Positions 16,523 through 24,548 of a stretch of DNA of 64,000 nt are shown in pieces (the stretch's first letter is position 1; each line of letters begins with the position of its first letter). The stretch is taken from contig DATLAJ010000132.1 of NCBI GenBank assembly GCA_035527515.1, positions 10,486-74,485 on the forward strand. Reading direction: 5' to 3'. Under the pieces are notes generated by a model that was not told the origin of the DNA, did no database searches, and was given only the letters and a program-made list of their open reading frames with translations. The position numbers and the translations under genes are program-made. The stretch comes from a bacterium (GTDB lineage Bacteria > B130-G9).

Positions 16523-16870
16523 TCAGTCCTCATCAGTCCTCTCCGCTCCCATGTGCTCAATCGCGTCCTTCAGTAGGCGAACGTGCCTCCTGGAGCGCAC
16601 CTTGTCCCTCAACAGCTTTATAGCAATGCAAGCTATACATAGGACGAGAGCCGCAATAGACATCGCCGCACGAAGCCTGTTGGCCCAGTCTGTGAGCAGG
16701 CCAAGCGACGCGCCGACTGCAAGGCACAAGATTCCCAGCCAAAAGAATAGCCGCCTTCGGCTGAATGCTCGCTCGAGGCTAATGAGCAAAAGAACCGTCC
16801 CCGCGCCCCAGAAGCCGATATAAACCTGCACGAGCGGTCTAGTCGAGGAAGCGATGCCCGGCTCAATCAC
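16523..16870 (-). CDS. Small polytopic membrane protein, unknown
   Basis: A 115-residue protein with three hydrophobic segments (about residues 16-31, 40-58 and 67-87) and a charged C-terminal tail. It starts with GTG, and its first bases overlap the stop codon of the upstream gene as GTGA (16867-16870), a classic translational-coupling arrangement. No family recognised. The tight link suggests it works with the 110-residue protein before it. Confidence 0.6.
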   Translation of the reverse strand: MIEPGIASSTRPLVQVYIGFWGAGTVLLLISLERAFSRRRLFFWLGILCLAVGASLGLLTDWANRLRAAMSIAALVLCIACIAIKLLRDKVRSRRHVRLLKDAIEHMGAERTDED

Positions 16871-17199
16871 GCACCATCATCTCCCGCCTCACCCATTTCG
16901 CCTGCTGTGCGCCCTGCGTCCACGCCGCTCGTTTCGGAATCAAGAACGAGGCGCCTGAGCGCCATCGCATAGACGACTCCGCGCAGGATGATGCAATCGA
17001 CCACCAAGAAAGCGATTCCGACGGTGAGCATCACCCTCCCAGGGGCGAGGCCCATAATCGACAGAGCAACGGCCAGAACCGCCAGCGTCGCGACGCCGAC
17101 GATAACGGTGGTGGCGACCTCTTGCCGATACCGCTTTTTCGAGGACATTCGCTCGCGGGCCCACGCGACAGGTTCCTTGAAATCGTAGCCCAAAAACAT
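16867..17199 (-). CDS. Small two-span membrane protein, unknown
   Basis: The frame is open from 17496, but the ATG at 17199 is preceded by GAAAGGA and begins the plausible protein (MFLGYDFKEPVAWARERMSS). That start also avoids overlap with the divergent Sel1 gene at 17396. The resulting 110-residue product has two membrane spans (VATTVIVGVATLAVLAVALS and VMLTVGIAFLVVDCIILRGV) and an acidic tail. It is coupled by a 4-base overlap to the next gene. Function not recognised. Confidence 0.6.
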   Translation of the reverse strand: MFLGYDFKEPVAWARERMSSKKRYRQEVATTVIVGVATLAVLAVALSIMGLAPGRVMLTVGIAFLVVDCIILRGVVYAMALRRLVLDSETSGVDAGRTAGEMGEAGDDGA

Positions 17200-17395
17200 G
17201 TCGTCCTTTCTTTCTGTGAAGGGGCAAGAAAACTGCCTCGCGCCTCGCTTCACCGGAACGAGGATACAACAGCTGCGATTCGGTTCCAACATGAACCCAA
17301 TCAGACCTTGCTTAGGGCCGCCTGCTTCGGTATCGTAGCATCTGAAGTCGAGGCGCTGCCCCTGCAAGCTAGCTTTACAGGAGAAGACTGGTGAA

Positions 17396-18337
17396 ATGAG
17401 AGCGCGAAGGTTAGATTGGCTCATCCCAGCGCTCCTTGTGTCGTTGCTGACGCTCAGCTGTGCCGCGCCCGAGTCTAGCCTTGAAAACGCCCGCACAATC
17501 CTTCAGAAGGCCATCGGCCTCTATACGGGCACATCTGGCTGTGAGGACCATGCCGTGGCCAAGTCTTTTTTCCTGAAAGCGTCCGAGACAGGCGATCCTC
17601 TGGCGCAGATGTGGGTCGCGAGTTTGAGTCGGGCTGGCCAATGTGGCTTCAAACGGGACGCCAAATCAGCCCGGAAGATGGCAGAGGAGGTCATTGACCA
17701 GGTTCGTTCGCTTGCTGGACAGGGCGACATCGAGGCGGCATACTTGCTGGGGATAGCCTACTGTCGCAGCCTCGGCGTCAAAACGGATAAGAAGAAGGGC
17801 CTCATGTGGTTGGTCAAGGCCGCTGAGGCTGGGCATGCGGAGAGCATGAACGTTCTAGCGAACGTTTACGGCGGAGGATGGTTCGGTGTCCAGAAGGATT
17901 TCGATAGGTCTTTCGCGTGGTGTCTCAAAGCAGCGGCGGTAGGCCATGCATACGCCATGGCATCGGCGGCCTGAAGTTACTTCCGCGGCCGGCGTGTCCG
18001 GCAGGACTGCGAGAAGTCGCTGTATTGGCGGCGCAAGGCTGCTGCGGCGGGTCAGTCCCACTCGATATATTTCCTCGGATACATGTATTACAAGGGGGAA
18101 TGCGTCGAGCAGGATTATAGTGAGGCCGCGAAGTGGCTTAGCAAAGCAGCCGAGGCGGGTGACAAGGACGGGATGTATTATCTCGGCAAAGCCTATGAGA
18201 ACGGCAACGGAGCTGAGCGGGACCAGGACAAAGCGCGGGAATGGTATGAGAGAGCCTCCCGCCTTGGGCACAAGAAAGCAAAGAAAGCTCTAGCCAGGTT
18301 CAAGACCGAGCGGGAGAGCCTGCCGAAGCCTCAATAA
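17396..18337 (+). pseudogene. Sel1-repeat lipoprotein interrupted by an in-frame TGA
   Basis: A signal with lipobox LTLSC (MRARRLDWLIPALLVSLLTL start) leads into Sel1-like repeats, each about 36 residues with the AA-GH, LG..Y..G and D...A..W hallmarks. At 17972-17974 an in-frame TGA stops translation after AYAMASAA. The same frame then continues without gap (SYFRGRRVRQDCEKSLYW), through two more good repeats, to a stop at 18337. The whole would be 313 residues. By repeat alignment the TGA falls at a position where Trp is common (LGWMY), so TGG to TGA is the simplest explanation. Sel1 proteins scaffold protein-protein contacts, often in envelope stress or signalling. A downstream restart at the ATG at 18083 is possible. 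Confidence 0.75.
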
Positions 18338-18482
18338 AGCTCTCGGCCTATGCCGCTTCAGTATTGGACCCCACCGGATTCTCTTGTGGCTACACATCCT
18401 CTTGCGGACAGCGCTTAACCTTGAAACAATACTCGCCAATAGTGACGCTTTTGGATTCAATGGGATCAAACGAGGTTGAAGC

Positions 18483-19877
18483 ATGACAGTCGCTTCGGAT
18501 AACAAGCTCAAGGGCTACCGCGGCCGAGCCAAAGATGTTTTGACAGGTCTCGGCGCGAGGGTCTGGGCCGACGTTGAGGTCTCAACAACGAAAGGCCATT
18601 ACGTCGGGTTAATCCTGCCGAGGTCGGAGACTGCGGACGACCAGCACATGGTCCTGAAGCTCCGCACTGGATACAACATCGGCATAAGCGTGAACACTAT
18701 CACCGAGATCAAGGAGGTTGGCTACAAGGAGGCGCACTACAAGATACCGGAGAAGGAGTTCCCGAAGGACCCCAGCAAGCCGAACGTTACGCTACTGGGG
18801 ACCGGTGGCACGATCGCATCGCGCCTCGATTACAGGACTGGTGCTGTGATTCCGGCGTTTTCGCCGGGCGAGCTTTACGGGGCTGTGCCGGAGCTTGCCG
18901 ACATCTGCAATCTGAAGACGATCAAGCTCTTCGGCATCTTCAGCGAGGATATGTCGCCGCTTCAGTGGACCACTCTCGCAGACGGGATAGGACGTGAGAT
19001 ACGAAAGGGCGTCGATGGCATCGTCATCGGCCACGGCACGGACACGATGCACCACACGAGCGCCATTCTGAGCTTCATGGTCCAGAAACCGCCGGTGCCT
19101 GTGGTCCTGGTTGGCTCCCAGCGCTCGAGCGATCGACCTTCGAGCGATGCGGCGCTCAACCTCATCAATGCGACGAGGTCTGCGGCGTTCGGTGAGATAG
19201 CGGAGGTTCTGGTCTGCATGTTCGGGCCGACGAGCGATGAATACTGCCTGCTGCATCGCGGGACACGCGTCCGCAAGATGCACTCCAGCTATCGCAGCAC
19301 CTTCAGGACGATCGCTGACACACCCGTGGGACGCGTCTCGCCGACGGAGTACGTTGTTCTGAGAGAGGACGTCAACCGCCGGCGGAGCGACAGGAATGTG
19401 ATCATTGATACGGCCTTCGAGGAGAAGGTCTCCATTGTCTATTATTACCCGAACATGAAGCCGGACATAATCGAGGCGCTGGTCGATAACGGGTATAAAG
19501 GGATCGTAATCGCAGGGACAGGCCTCGGCCACGTGAATAAACCGCTTTACGAGCCCATCAAGCGGGCGTGCGACAAGGGCGTCCACGTCTTTATGACGGT
19601 GCAGACGCTTTGGGGCTACGTTCAGATGTTCGTCTATGAGACCGGACGCGAGCTGATGCAGCGTGGCATCGTTCCAGCCGCGAACATGCTCCCCGAAGTC
19701 GCCTACATGAAGCTCTGCTGGGTCTTGGGCCACACGCTCGAGCATGAGAAAGTCGTTAAGATGATGCTGACGCCCGTAATGGATGAGATAACAGAGCGTG
19801 AGCCTCATGACGGCTACCTGGTATTTCAGGGCGGCCTGCCCGAAGTGCAAGAGATGCTCAGACACCTAGTCAAGTGA
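18483..19877 (+). CDS. gatD: Glu-tRNA(Gln) amidotransferase subunit D (archaeal type)
   Basis: The protein has 464 residues. GatD is the asparaginase-like subunit that frees ammonia from Gln or Asn for the GatE partner, which amidates Glu-tRNA(Gln). The N-terminal roughly 90 residues form the GatD-specific small beta domain (ARVWADVEVSTTKGHYVGLI). The amidohydrolase domain keeps all four catalytic residues: Thr110 in LGTGGTIAS, Thr186-Asp187 in GHGTDTMHH, and Lys265 in RVRKMHSS. Length and order match archaeal GatD rather than bacterial asparaginase I or II, which lack the N-terminal domain. No gatE lies next to it. A GAGG ribosome site precedes the ATG. Finding this in a bacterium with SelA, GroEL and HicBA is unusual and suggests transfer or a lineage-specific use. 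Confidence 0.88.
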   Translation: MTVASDNKLKGYRGRAKDVLTGLGARVWADVEVSTTKGHYVGLILPRSETADDQHMVLKLRTGYNIGISVNTITEIKEVGYKEAHYKIPEKEFPKDPSKPNVTLLGTGGTIASRLDYRTGAVIPAFSPGELYGAVPELADICNLKTIKLFGIFSEDMSPLQWTTLADGIGREIRKGVDGIVIGHGTDTMHHTSAILSFMVQKPPVPVVLVGSQRSSDRPSSDAALNLINATRSAAFGEIAEVLVCMFGPTSDEYCLLHRGTRVRKMHSSYRSTFRTIADTPVGRVSPTEYVVLREDVNRRRSDRNVIIDTAFEEKVSIVYYYPNMKPDIIEALVDNGYKGIVIAGTGLGHVNKPLYEPIKRACDKGVHVFMTVQTLWGYVQMFVYETGRELMQRGIVPAANMLPEVAYMKLCWVLGHTLEHEKVVKMMLTPVMDEITEREPHDGYLVFQGGLPEVQEMLRHLVK

Positions 19878-19947
19878 GGCGCTGACGGATTCGGCCCTGA
19901 CAACCTGCCCGGTATTCATAACGAGTTGTGTTTCCCGGCAGGTTCCG

Positions 19948-20082
19948 TCCGCAATTGCGGATGGCGTTGCGGAACTTCGCCAGGCTTTGATTGACGCTGG
20001 CGCCTCGCAGCGCGGCGACAAAGACTTCGCGGGTGACACTGACGGGAATCCAGAGCCGCTGGCCGACGCCGAAACTCTATGA
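19948..20082 (+). pseudogene. Relic of a subtilase 3' region
   Basis: The frame ending at TGA 20080-20082 reads [20 protein letters not shown] then FAGDTDGNPEPLADAETL. It aligns closely, at DNA level too, with residues about 398-432 of the intact subtilase starting at 20497 ([18 protein letters not shown] and so on). Stretches such as CTTGATTGACGCTGGCGCCT-like sequence are shared with about 21700-21770. Neither a start nor the catalytic part is present, so it is a truncated duplicate just upstream of the full gene. Confidence 0.7.
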
Positions 20083-20496
20083 AACGGCTCAACGATTCCT
20101 ATTTTGTAGAAGTTTACATGCACAACTGATTTGTGAGGCAGATCCCGAGTCCAACGAGAAAACTGTTGACATTGATTGTACCTGTGGGTATGCTTCGCTT
20201 GAGACGGAGTCTGTTGGCGGTCTGAGCTGCGCGCGTAGGGCCAAAGAACGCAGGCTCACAAACCCCGCCAACTTGCTTCCAGCAGAAGATTGTGGACGAA
20301 ATGTTGAGGCAGTCATTGGAACCAAGAGACTCGAAAGGGGTGATGCCTTGAGGTGAGAGCGAGAGAAGTCGTAAGCGCCACGTATGGAATAGTCTGACGA
20401 GGCGGCGAGTCGTTTCGTCGCCACTGCAACAAATGCACAGGACGCGTTTGTTCTTTTAGTCCAAACAGACTTATTTCCTCAAGGAGGAAGATTCCG
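20083..20496. other. Intergenic region before the subtilase
   Basis: About 410 bases with no gene I can support. It presumably holds the subtilase promoter. The final bases carry AAGGAGGAAG, a near-ideal ribosome site for the gene at 20497. Confidence 0.5.
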
Positions 20497-22395
20497 ATGA
20501 GAAGGATTAGCATGATTTCGTTTCTGGTCTTGACGCTAGCCTTTGTGATTGCGGCTGATTCATCAGCCCAAACCCCGGGGCGGTCAGGCGAAGTAATTCC
20601 GGGTCGGTTTATCGTTGTCTTGAATGATGACGTGGACAGCCCGGCAGATGTGGCTTTTGAGTTATCAGCTCGGCATGGGTTAGCTCTCGGCCATGTTTAC
20701 CACATGGCCCTGAAGGGATTCTCTGCACACATTCCCGCTCAAAGACTGTGGGCCGTGGAATCCGATCCCCGGGTGAGTTTCGTTGAACCTGATAGGATTG
20801 CCTATGCCATAGGGGAACTTCCCACGGGCGTCGATCGCATTGACGCTGATTTGAGTCCGGCGGCCAACATTGATGGCAAAGATGATCGCGTGGATGTCGA
20901 TATCGCCATCATAGATACTGGCATCAGCAACACACATCCGGACCTCTATTATTATACCGGTGTCAACTTCACAGACACAAGTGGTACGAATCCGGGCGGC
21001 GACGATGACTACGGCCACGGCTCCCATGTTGCAGGGACCGCAGCCGCTATTGACGATGGCATCGGCGTGGTTGGCGTGGCCCCCGGCGCCAGGCTATGGT
21101 CAGTGAAAGTGCTCGATAGCACGGGCTCCGGATACTTTTCCTGGGTCATCGCCGGGATAGACTATGTGACCGACCATGCCGACGAGATCGACGTTGCCAA
21201 CATGAGCCTGGGTGGCACCGGAAATCTTCAGTCTCTACGCCAGGCCCTTCAAAACAGCGTCGCTGCTGGGGTCTTTTATGCCGTCTCTGCTGGAAATGAC
21301 AAGAAAGACGTCTATGGTCGTGATGGCAGGTTCGGAACCCGAGACGATTTTATTCCCGCGGCTTATCCTGAAGTGGCGGCTGTGTCGGCTCTGGCTGATT
21401 CAGATGGGGAACCTGGTGGACTGGGCGGCGGAACAAGCTACGGAGCCGACGATACGTTCGCGACTTTCAGCAACTTCAGCCGAAGTGTCGTTGGGGGCAA
21501 TCCGGTCGATTCTCCTGGCGCGGCAATCGACCTAGCCGCCCCGGGCGTTGACATCCTTTCCACCTTCAAAGGAACCGACTACGCGATTGGAAGCGGGACC
21601 AGTATGGCCTCACCTCACGTTGCGGGCGCCGCTGCTCTGTACATTTCGGTTCACGCCAAGCCCACAACTGCCGCTGACGTTGCGGCAGTTCGCCAGGGCT
21701 TGATTGACGCTGGCGCCTCGCAGAGCGGTGAGAAAGGCTTCACGGGCGATCCTGACAAGAACCCGGAGCCGCTGGTGAACGTTGAGGGCCTGGGGGGCGA
21801 GGGCGACTCCGACGGCGACGGCATCCCCAATGCGGAGGACAACTGCCCGAATACTGCGAATCCAGGCCAAGAGGATGCAGATAACGATGGCGTCGGCGAC
21901 GTCTGCGACAACTGCCCGACCGACTATAACCCAGGCCAAGAGGACTGGGACGGCGACGGCGACGGCGACGTTTGCGACGATTATGACGGCGACGGCATTA
22001 TGGATGATGTTGACAACTGCCGCGAGGTTCCGAATCCGGGCCAGGAAGACTCCGATGGCGACGGAGTTGGCGATGCCTGCGAGGGCGCTCAATGCGACAT
22101 CAACGGCGACAGCGTCGAGGACAACCTGAACGACGTTGGCACATACATCAACGGCTTGACGATGGACAAGACGCTTAAGAGAACGCTCGTCGGCATTCTG
22201 AGGACTGCTCAGAGGTACTTCGATCAGGGCAAGACCAGCGACGGCTGCACCCAGCTCCAGAACTTCATGGATCAGGTTGCTGCGAATGCCGGCAAGTTCC
22301 CAGCAGGGGAAGCAGACAAAGTCCGCGACGGCGTGTGCTGCATCAACGACAGGGAAGCTGACTGGAATTGCAGCGGCTCGTGCCCCTGGGAATAG
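20497..22395 (+). CDS. Secreted subtilisin-like serine protease with thrombospondin-3-type calcium repeats
   Basis: The 632-residue product has a signal peptide (to about residue 24, SSAQ), an I9-type propeptide (about 33-104, ending [11 protein letters not shown]) and an S8 catalytic domain. The triad is Asp140 (AIIDTGIS), His174 (GHGSHVAG) and Ser368 ([11 protein letters not shown]), with oxyanion Asn266. Then come about four calcium-binding type-3 repeats ([32 protein letters not shown]). The C-terminal roughly 100-residue domain has helices and Cys pairs ([39 protein letters not shown]). It degrades proteins outside the cell; the tail may bind calcium or anchor the enzyme. AAGGAGGAAG precedes the ATG. 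A damaged tail copy lies just upstream. Confidence 0.95.
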   Translation: MRRISMISFLVLTLAFVIAADSSAQTPGRSGEVIPGRFIVVLNDDVDSPADVAFELSARHGLALGHVYHMALKGFSAHIPAQRLWAVESDPRVSFVEPDRIAYAIGELPTGVDRIDADLSPAANIDGKDDRVDVDIAIIDTGISNTHPDLYYYTGVNFTDTSGTNPGGDDDYGHGSHVAGTAAAIDDGIGVVGVAPGARLWSVKVLDSTGSGYFSWVIAGIDYVTDHADEIDVANMSLGGTGNLQSLRQALQNSVAAGVFYAVSAGNDKKDVYGRDGRFGTRDDFIPAAYPEVAAVSALADSDGEPGGLGGGTSYGADDTFATFSNFSRSVVGGNPVDSPGAAIDLAAPGVDILSTFKGTDYAIGSGTSMASPHVAGAAALYISVHAKPTTAADVAAVRQGLIDAGASQSGEKGFTGDPDKNPEPLVNVEGLGGEGDSDGDGIPNAEDNCPNTANPGQEDADNDGVGDVCDNCPTDYNPGQEDWDGDGDGDVCDDYDGDGIMDDVDNCREVPNPGQEDSDGDGVGDACEGAQCDINGDSVEDNLNDVGTYINGLTMDKTLKRTLVGILRTAQRYFDQGKTSDGCTQLQNFMDQVAANAGKFPAGEADKVRDGVCCINDREADWNCSGSCPWE

Positions 22396-22416
22396 GATAG
22401 GTTAGATAGGGTTGAG

Positions 22417-22432
22417 AGGGGAGTGATCCCCT
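22417..22432 (+). terminator. Small hairpin after the subtilase gene
   Basis: AGGGGA (22417-22422) pairs perfectly with TCCCCT (22427-22432) around GTGA, 21 bases after the stop. With no T run it is a weak candidate. Confidence 0.3.
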
Positions 22433-22464
22433 GACATAAACGTGCTGCGATATAAACGCCGGAG

Positions 22465-22640
22465 GGTTGCGCAGGGGCGAACCCGGGTATTCGCCCCTGA
22501 CCTTCCGGAATCGTGCCGTAGGCGCGGCGCTTGCTCCGCCCTATGTCTGTTTGGCAGATCATAAGCAGGGTGCAGCAAGCGGCACCCCTACACGAATCTG
22601 CGACCTACAAGGCAGGCTGGAAAGCCCGTCCTACGCTGGC
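22465..22640. repeat. Cluster of palindromic repeat units
   Basis: Several inverted repeats lie head to tail. CAGGGGCGAA/TTCGCCCCTG is a perfect 10-bp arm pair (22472-22481, 22490-22499). A GGCGCGGCGCTTGCTCCGCC unit lies near 22523, a GGTGCAGCAAGCGGCACC unit near 22572, and an imperfect AAGGCAGGCTGGAAAGCC unit near 22606. Two share a CTTGCT centre in opposite orientation. This looks like a REP-type mosaic in noncoding DNA; the first unit resembles the element at 51252-51327. Confidence 0.6.
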
Positions 22641-22744
22641 GCCCTTCAAACACCCCGCCTCGGATTTTGCTCTTTGCTTCGTGGTGGTATAGTCCTGATT
22701 GATTGATACTATAAGAGCGTAACGACGATAGGATGATGTCCAAG

Positions 22745-22942
22745 ATGGAGTGCAAACAGAGGCAGAATCTGAAGTTCTGTAACTGCACGTATTCGTGCGA
22801 CAAGAAGGGTGTGTGCTGCGAGTGCATCGCCTACCATCGGCGGCTGGGCGAGCTGCCTGCGTGCTATTTCCCCAACGATGTCGAGAAGACCTACGATCGC
22901 TCCATAGCACGTTTTGTGGCGCTTCATGCATCGCGCAGATGA
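22745..22942 (+). CDS. Small Cys-rich protein, DUF6485-like
   Basis: This 65-residue protein has [20 protein letters not shown] followed by [20 protein letters not shown], the pattern I associate with the DUF6485 family. Eight Cys and two nearby His suggest a zinc or iron-sulfur site. The ATG at 22745 gives the usual MECK start with an AGGA 11 bases upstream; an in-frame ATG at 22733 is an alternative. It sits 65 bases upstream of selA on the same strand and may be co-transcribed. Function is unknown; no claim of a selenium role is made from proximity alone. Confidence 0.7.
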   Translation: MECKQRQNLKFCNCTYSCDKKGVCCECIAYHRRLGELPACYFPNDVEKTYDRSIARFVALHASRR

Positions 22943-23007
22943 GTCAAGATTCGCCAATGGGCTCGATCAGAACGAGCGCTCTGTGAACTGCTTAAAGGAA
23001 TCTGAGT

Positions 23008-24462
23008 ATGGCTACTAGGGCTGAGCTCTTGAGGCAGCTGCCTTCGGTCGAGAAGCTACTGAATCGGCCGGAGCTACAGAACATCTCCCCCGATGTGGAG
23101 AGGTCCGTCGTCTCGCGCTGTGCGGGCGAAGTGCTGGAGGCGCTGCGCGGCTCGATTCTCTCCGAACAAGAAAATCCGCGCTGTTTCGTTGAAACACAGG
23201 GCAAACTGCGGCTCGATCTCAAGGCCTTGCTCGATGATGTAACCAAGAAGGTTCACGCGACGGTCTCGTGCAGCATGAGGCGCGTCGTGAACGCTACTGG
23301 CGTTATCCTCCACACCAACCTCGGCCGGTCGGTTCTCCCGAAGGAGGCCATAGAGGCCGTGGTAATGGCTGCGTCGGGCTACAGCACGCTGGAATACGAC
23401 GTTGACAAGGGGATGCGCTCCAAGCGCTGGGAGCATGTGGTCGAGCCGCTGGTAGCTCTATCCGGGGCCGAGGACGCCCTCGTCGTCAATAACAACGCCG
23501 CCGCAGTTCTACTCTGCCTCAACACGCTCGCGGCTGGCAAGGAGGTCATCGTCTCACGAGGCGAGCTCGTCGAGATTGGCGGGAGCTTCAGGATGCCGGA
23601 CGTCATGGCAGCTTCCGGCGCCGTCCTTCGCGAGGTTGGCTCAACGAACAAGACGAAGCTTTTGGACTATGAGCATGCGATAACGGACGACACGGCGCTC
23701 ATCCTGAAAGTTCACACGAGCAACTACCGAATCGTCGGCTTTACGGAGGACGTCTCCGCACAGGACCTGTCCGTGTTGAGCAAGAGATACAAACTCCCGT
23801 TGATGGTCGATTTAGGCAGCGGACTTCTCGCTTCCGAAGAGTCGCTTGCCATGCCTGATGGCCTTAGGCTAGACGAACCAGTTGCACGGGACGTGGTGGC
23901 GGCAGGGGCGGACGTCGTAACCTTCAGCGCGGACAAGCTGCTGGGTGCGTCACAGGCCGGCGTCATCGTTGGCAAGAGCGATTACGTCAGGAGGATCGCG
24001 GCCAATCAGCTGGCCAGGGCGCTTCGGATAGACAAGCTCTCGCTTGCTGCGCTGGACGCAACGCTCAGGCTCTACGTGAGGTGGCCGACACATTTCGCCG
24101 AGTTCATCCCCACGCTCTCGATGCTGACGGCCTCGGTCAATGGGCTGAGCGTTAGGGCGGAGGAGATTCGAGCGCGCCTTCGGCCCGCGCTGGGCGCCGA
24201 CTTCGAGGTTGGGATCGAGCCAGGCTGCTCAAAATCGGGCGGCGGCTCGCTGCCTCTTCTCGAGCTGCCGACCGTCCTCGTGTCGGTTTCAAGCTCAAAG
24301 ATGTCCGCTGATGCGATCGAGAGGGCGCTTCGCTTGGCCGAGGTGCCTATCATAACCAGGATAGCCGAGCAAAAGGTTCTAATAGACCCCAGAACCTTGC
24401 TTGAGGATGACATCGAGCCGCTCGTGGATGCGTTCCGAATGGCAGCCGCCAATGAAGACTAA
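23008..24462 (+). CDS. selA: L-seryl-tRNA(Sec) selenium transferase
   Basis: SelA is a pyridoxal-phosphate enzyme that converts Ser-tRNA(Sec) to Sec-tRNA(Sec) using selenophosphate. The 484 residues fit the family: N-terminal tRNA-binding part (LRQLPSVEKLL), RRVVNATGVILHTNLGRS, the PLP site VDLGSGLL (Asp268), and the Schiff-base Lys310 in FSADKLLGASQAGVIVG. The C-terminal small domain includes GGGSLPLLELPTVLVS. AAGGA lies about 8 bases before the ATG. selB, selD and tRNA-Sec are not in the window and must be elsewhere if selenoproteins are made. It is followed at 87 bases by the CCA-adding enzyme. Confidence 0.96.
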   Translation: MATRAELLRQLPSVEKLLNRPELQNISPDVERSVVSRCAGEVLEALRGSILSEQENPRCFVETQGKLRLDLKALLDDVTKKVHATVSCSMRRVVNATGVILHTNLGRSVLPKEAIEAVVMAASGYSTLEYDVDKGMRSKRWEHVVEPLVALSGAEDALVVNNNAAAVLLCLNTLAAGKEVIVSRGELVEIGGSFRMPDVMAASGAVLREVGSTNKTKLLDYEHAITDDTALILKVHTSNYRIVGFTEDVSAQDLSVLSKRYKLPLMVDLGSGLLASEESLAMPDGLRLDEPVARDVVAAGADVVTFSADKLLGASQAGVIVGKSDYVRRIAANQLARALRIDKLSLAALDATLRLYVRWPTHFAEFIPTLSMLTASVNGLSVRAEEIRARLRPALGADFEVGIEPGCSKSGGGSLPLLELPTVLVSVSSSKMSADAIERALRLAEVPIITRIAEQKVLIDPRTLLEDDIEPLVDAFRMAAANED

Positions 24463-24548
24463 TGAACGCTGATACCGGTCTGCGGGTGCGAGAGGCTGTT
24501 GTTAAAGGTCCGTGCGCATCCGTGGTTTCAACGTCTCTTGAACGTTAG

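Noticed and set aside
16867-17496. Longer 209-residue version of the small membrane protein
   Set aside because: The extra N-terminal 99 residues overlap the divergent Sel1 gene start and have no family or ribosome site. The ATG at 17199 has GAAAGGA upstream and begins the membrane protein cleanly.
17972-17974. Alternative genetic code with TGA as Trp
   Set aside because: TGA is used as a normal stop by many intact genes in the window (for example the epimerase, gatD, dapA and batD), so recoding genome-wide is excluded.
18792-19865. Long minus-strand open frame opposite gatD
   Set aside because: It has His/Arg/Asp-rich composition typical of an antisense shadow, while gatD retains all catalytic residues on the plus strand.
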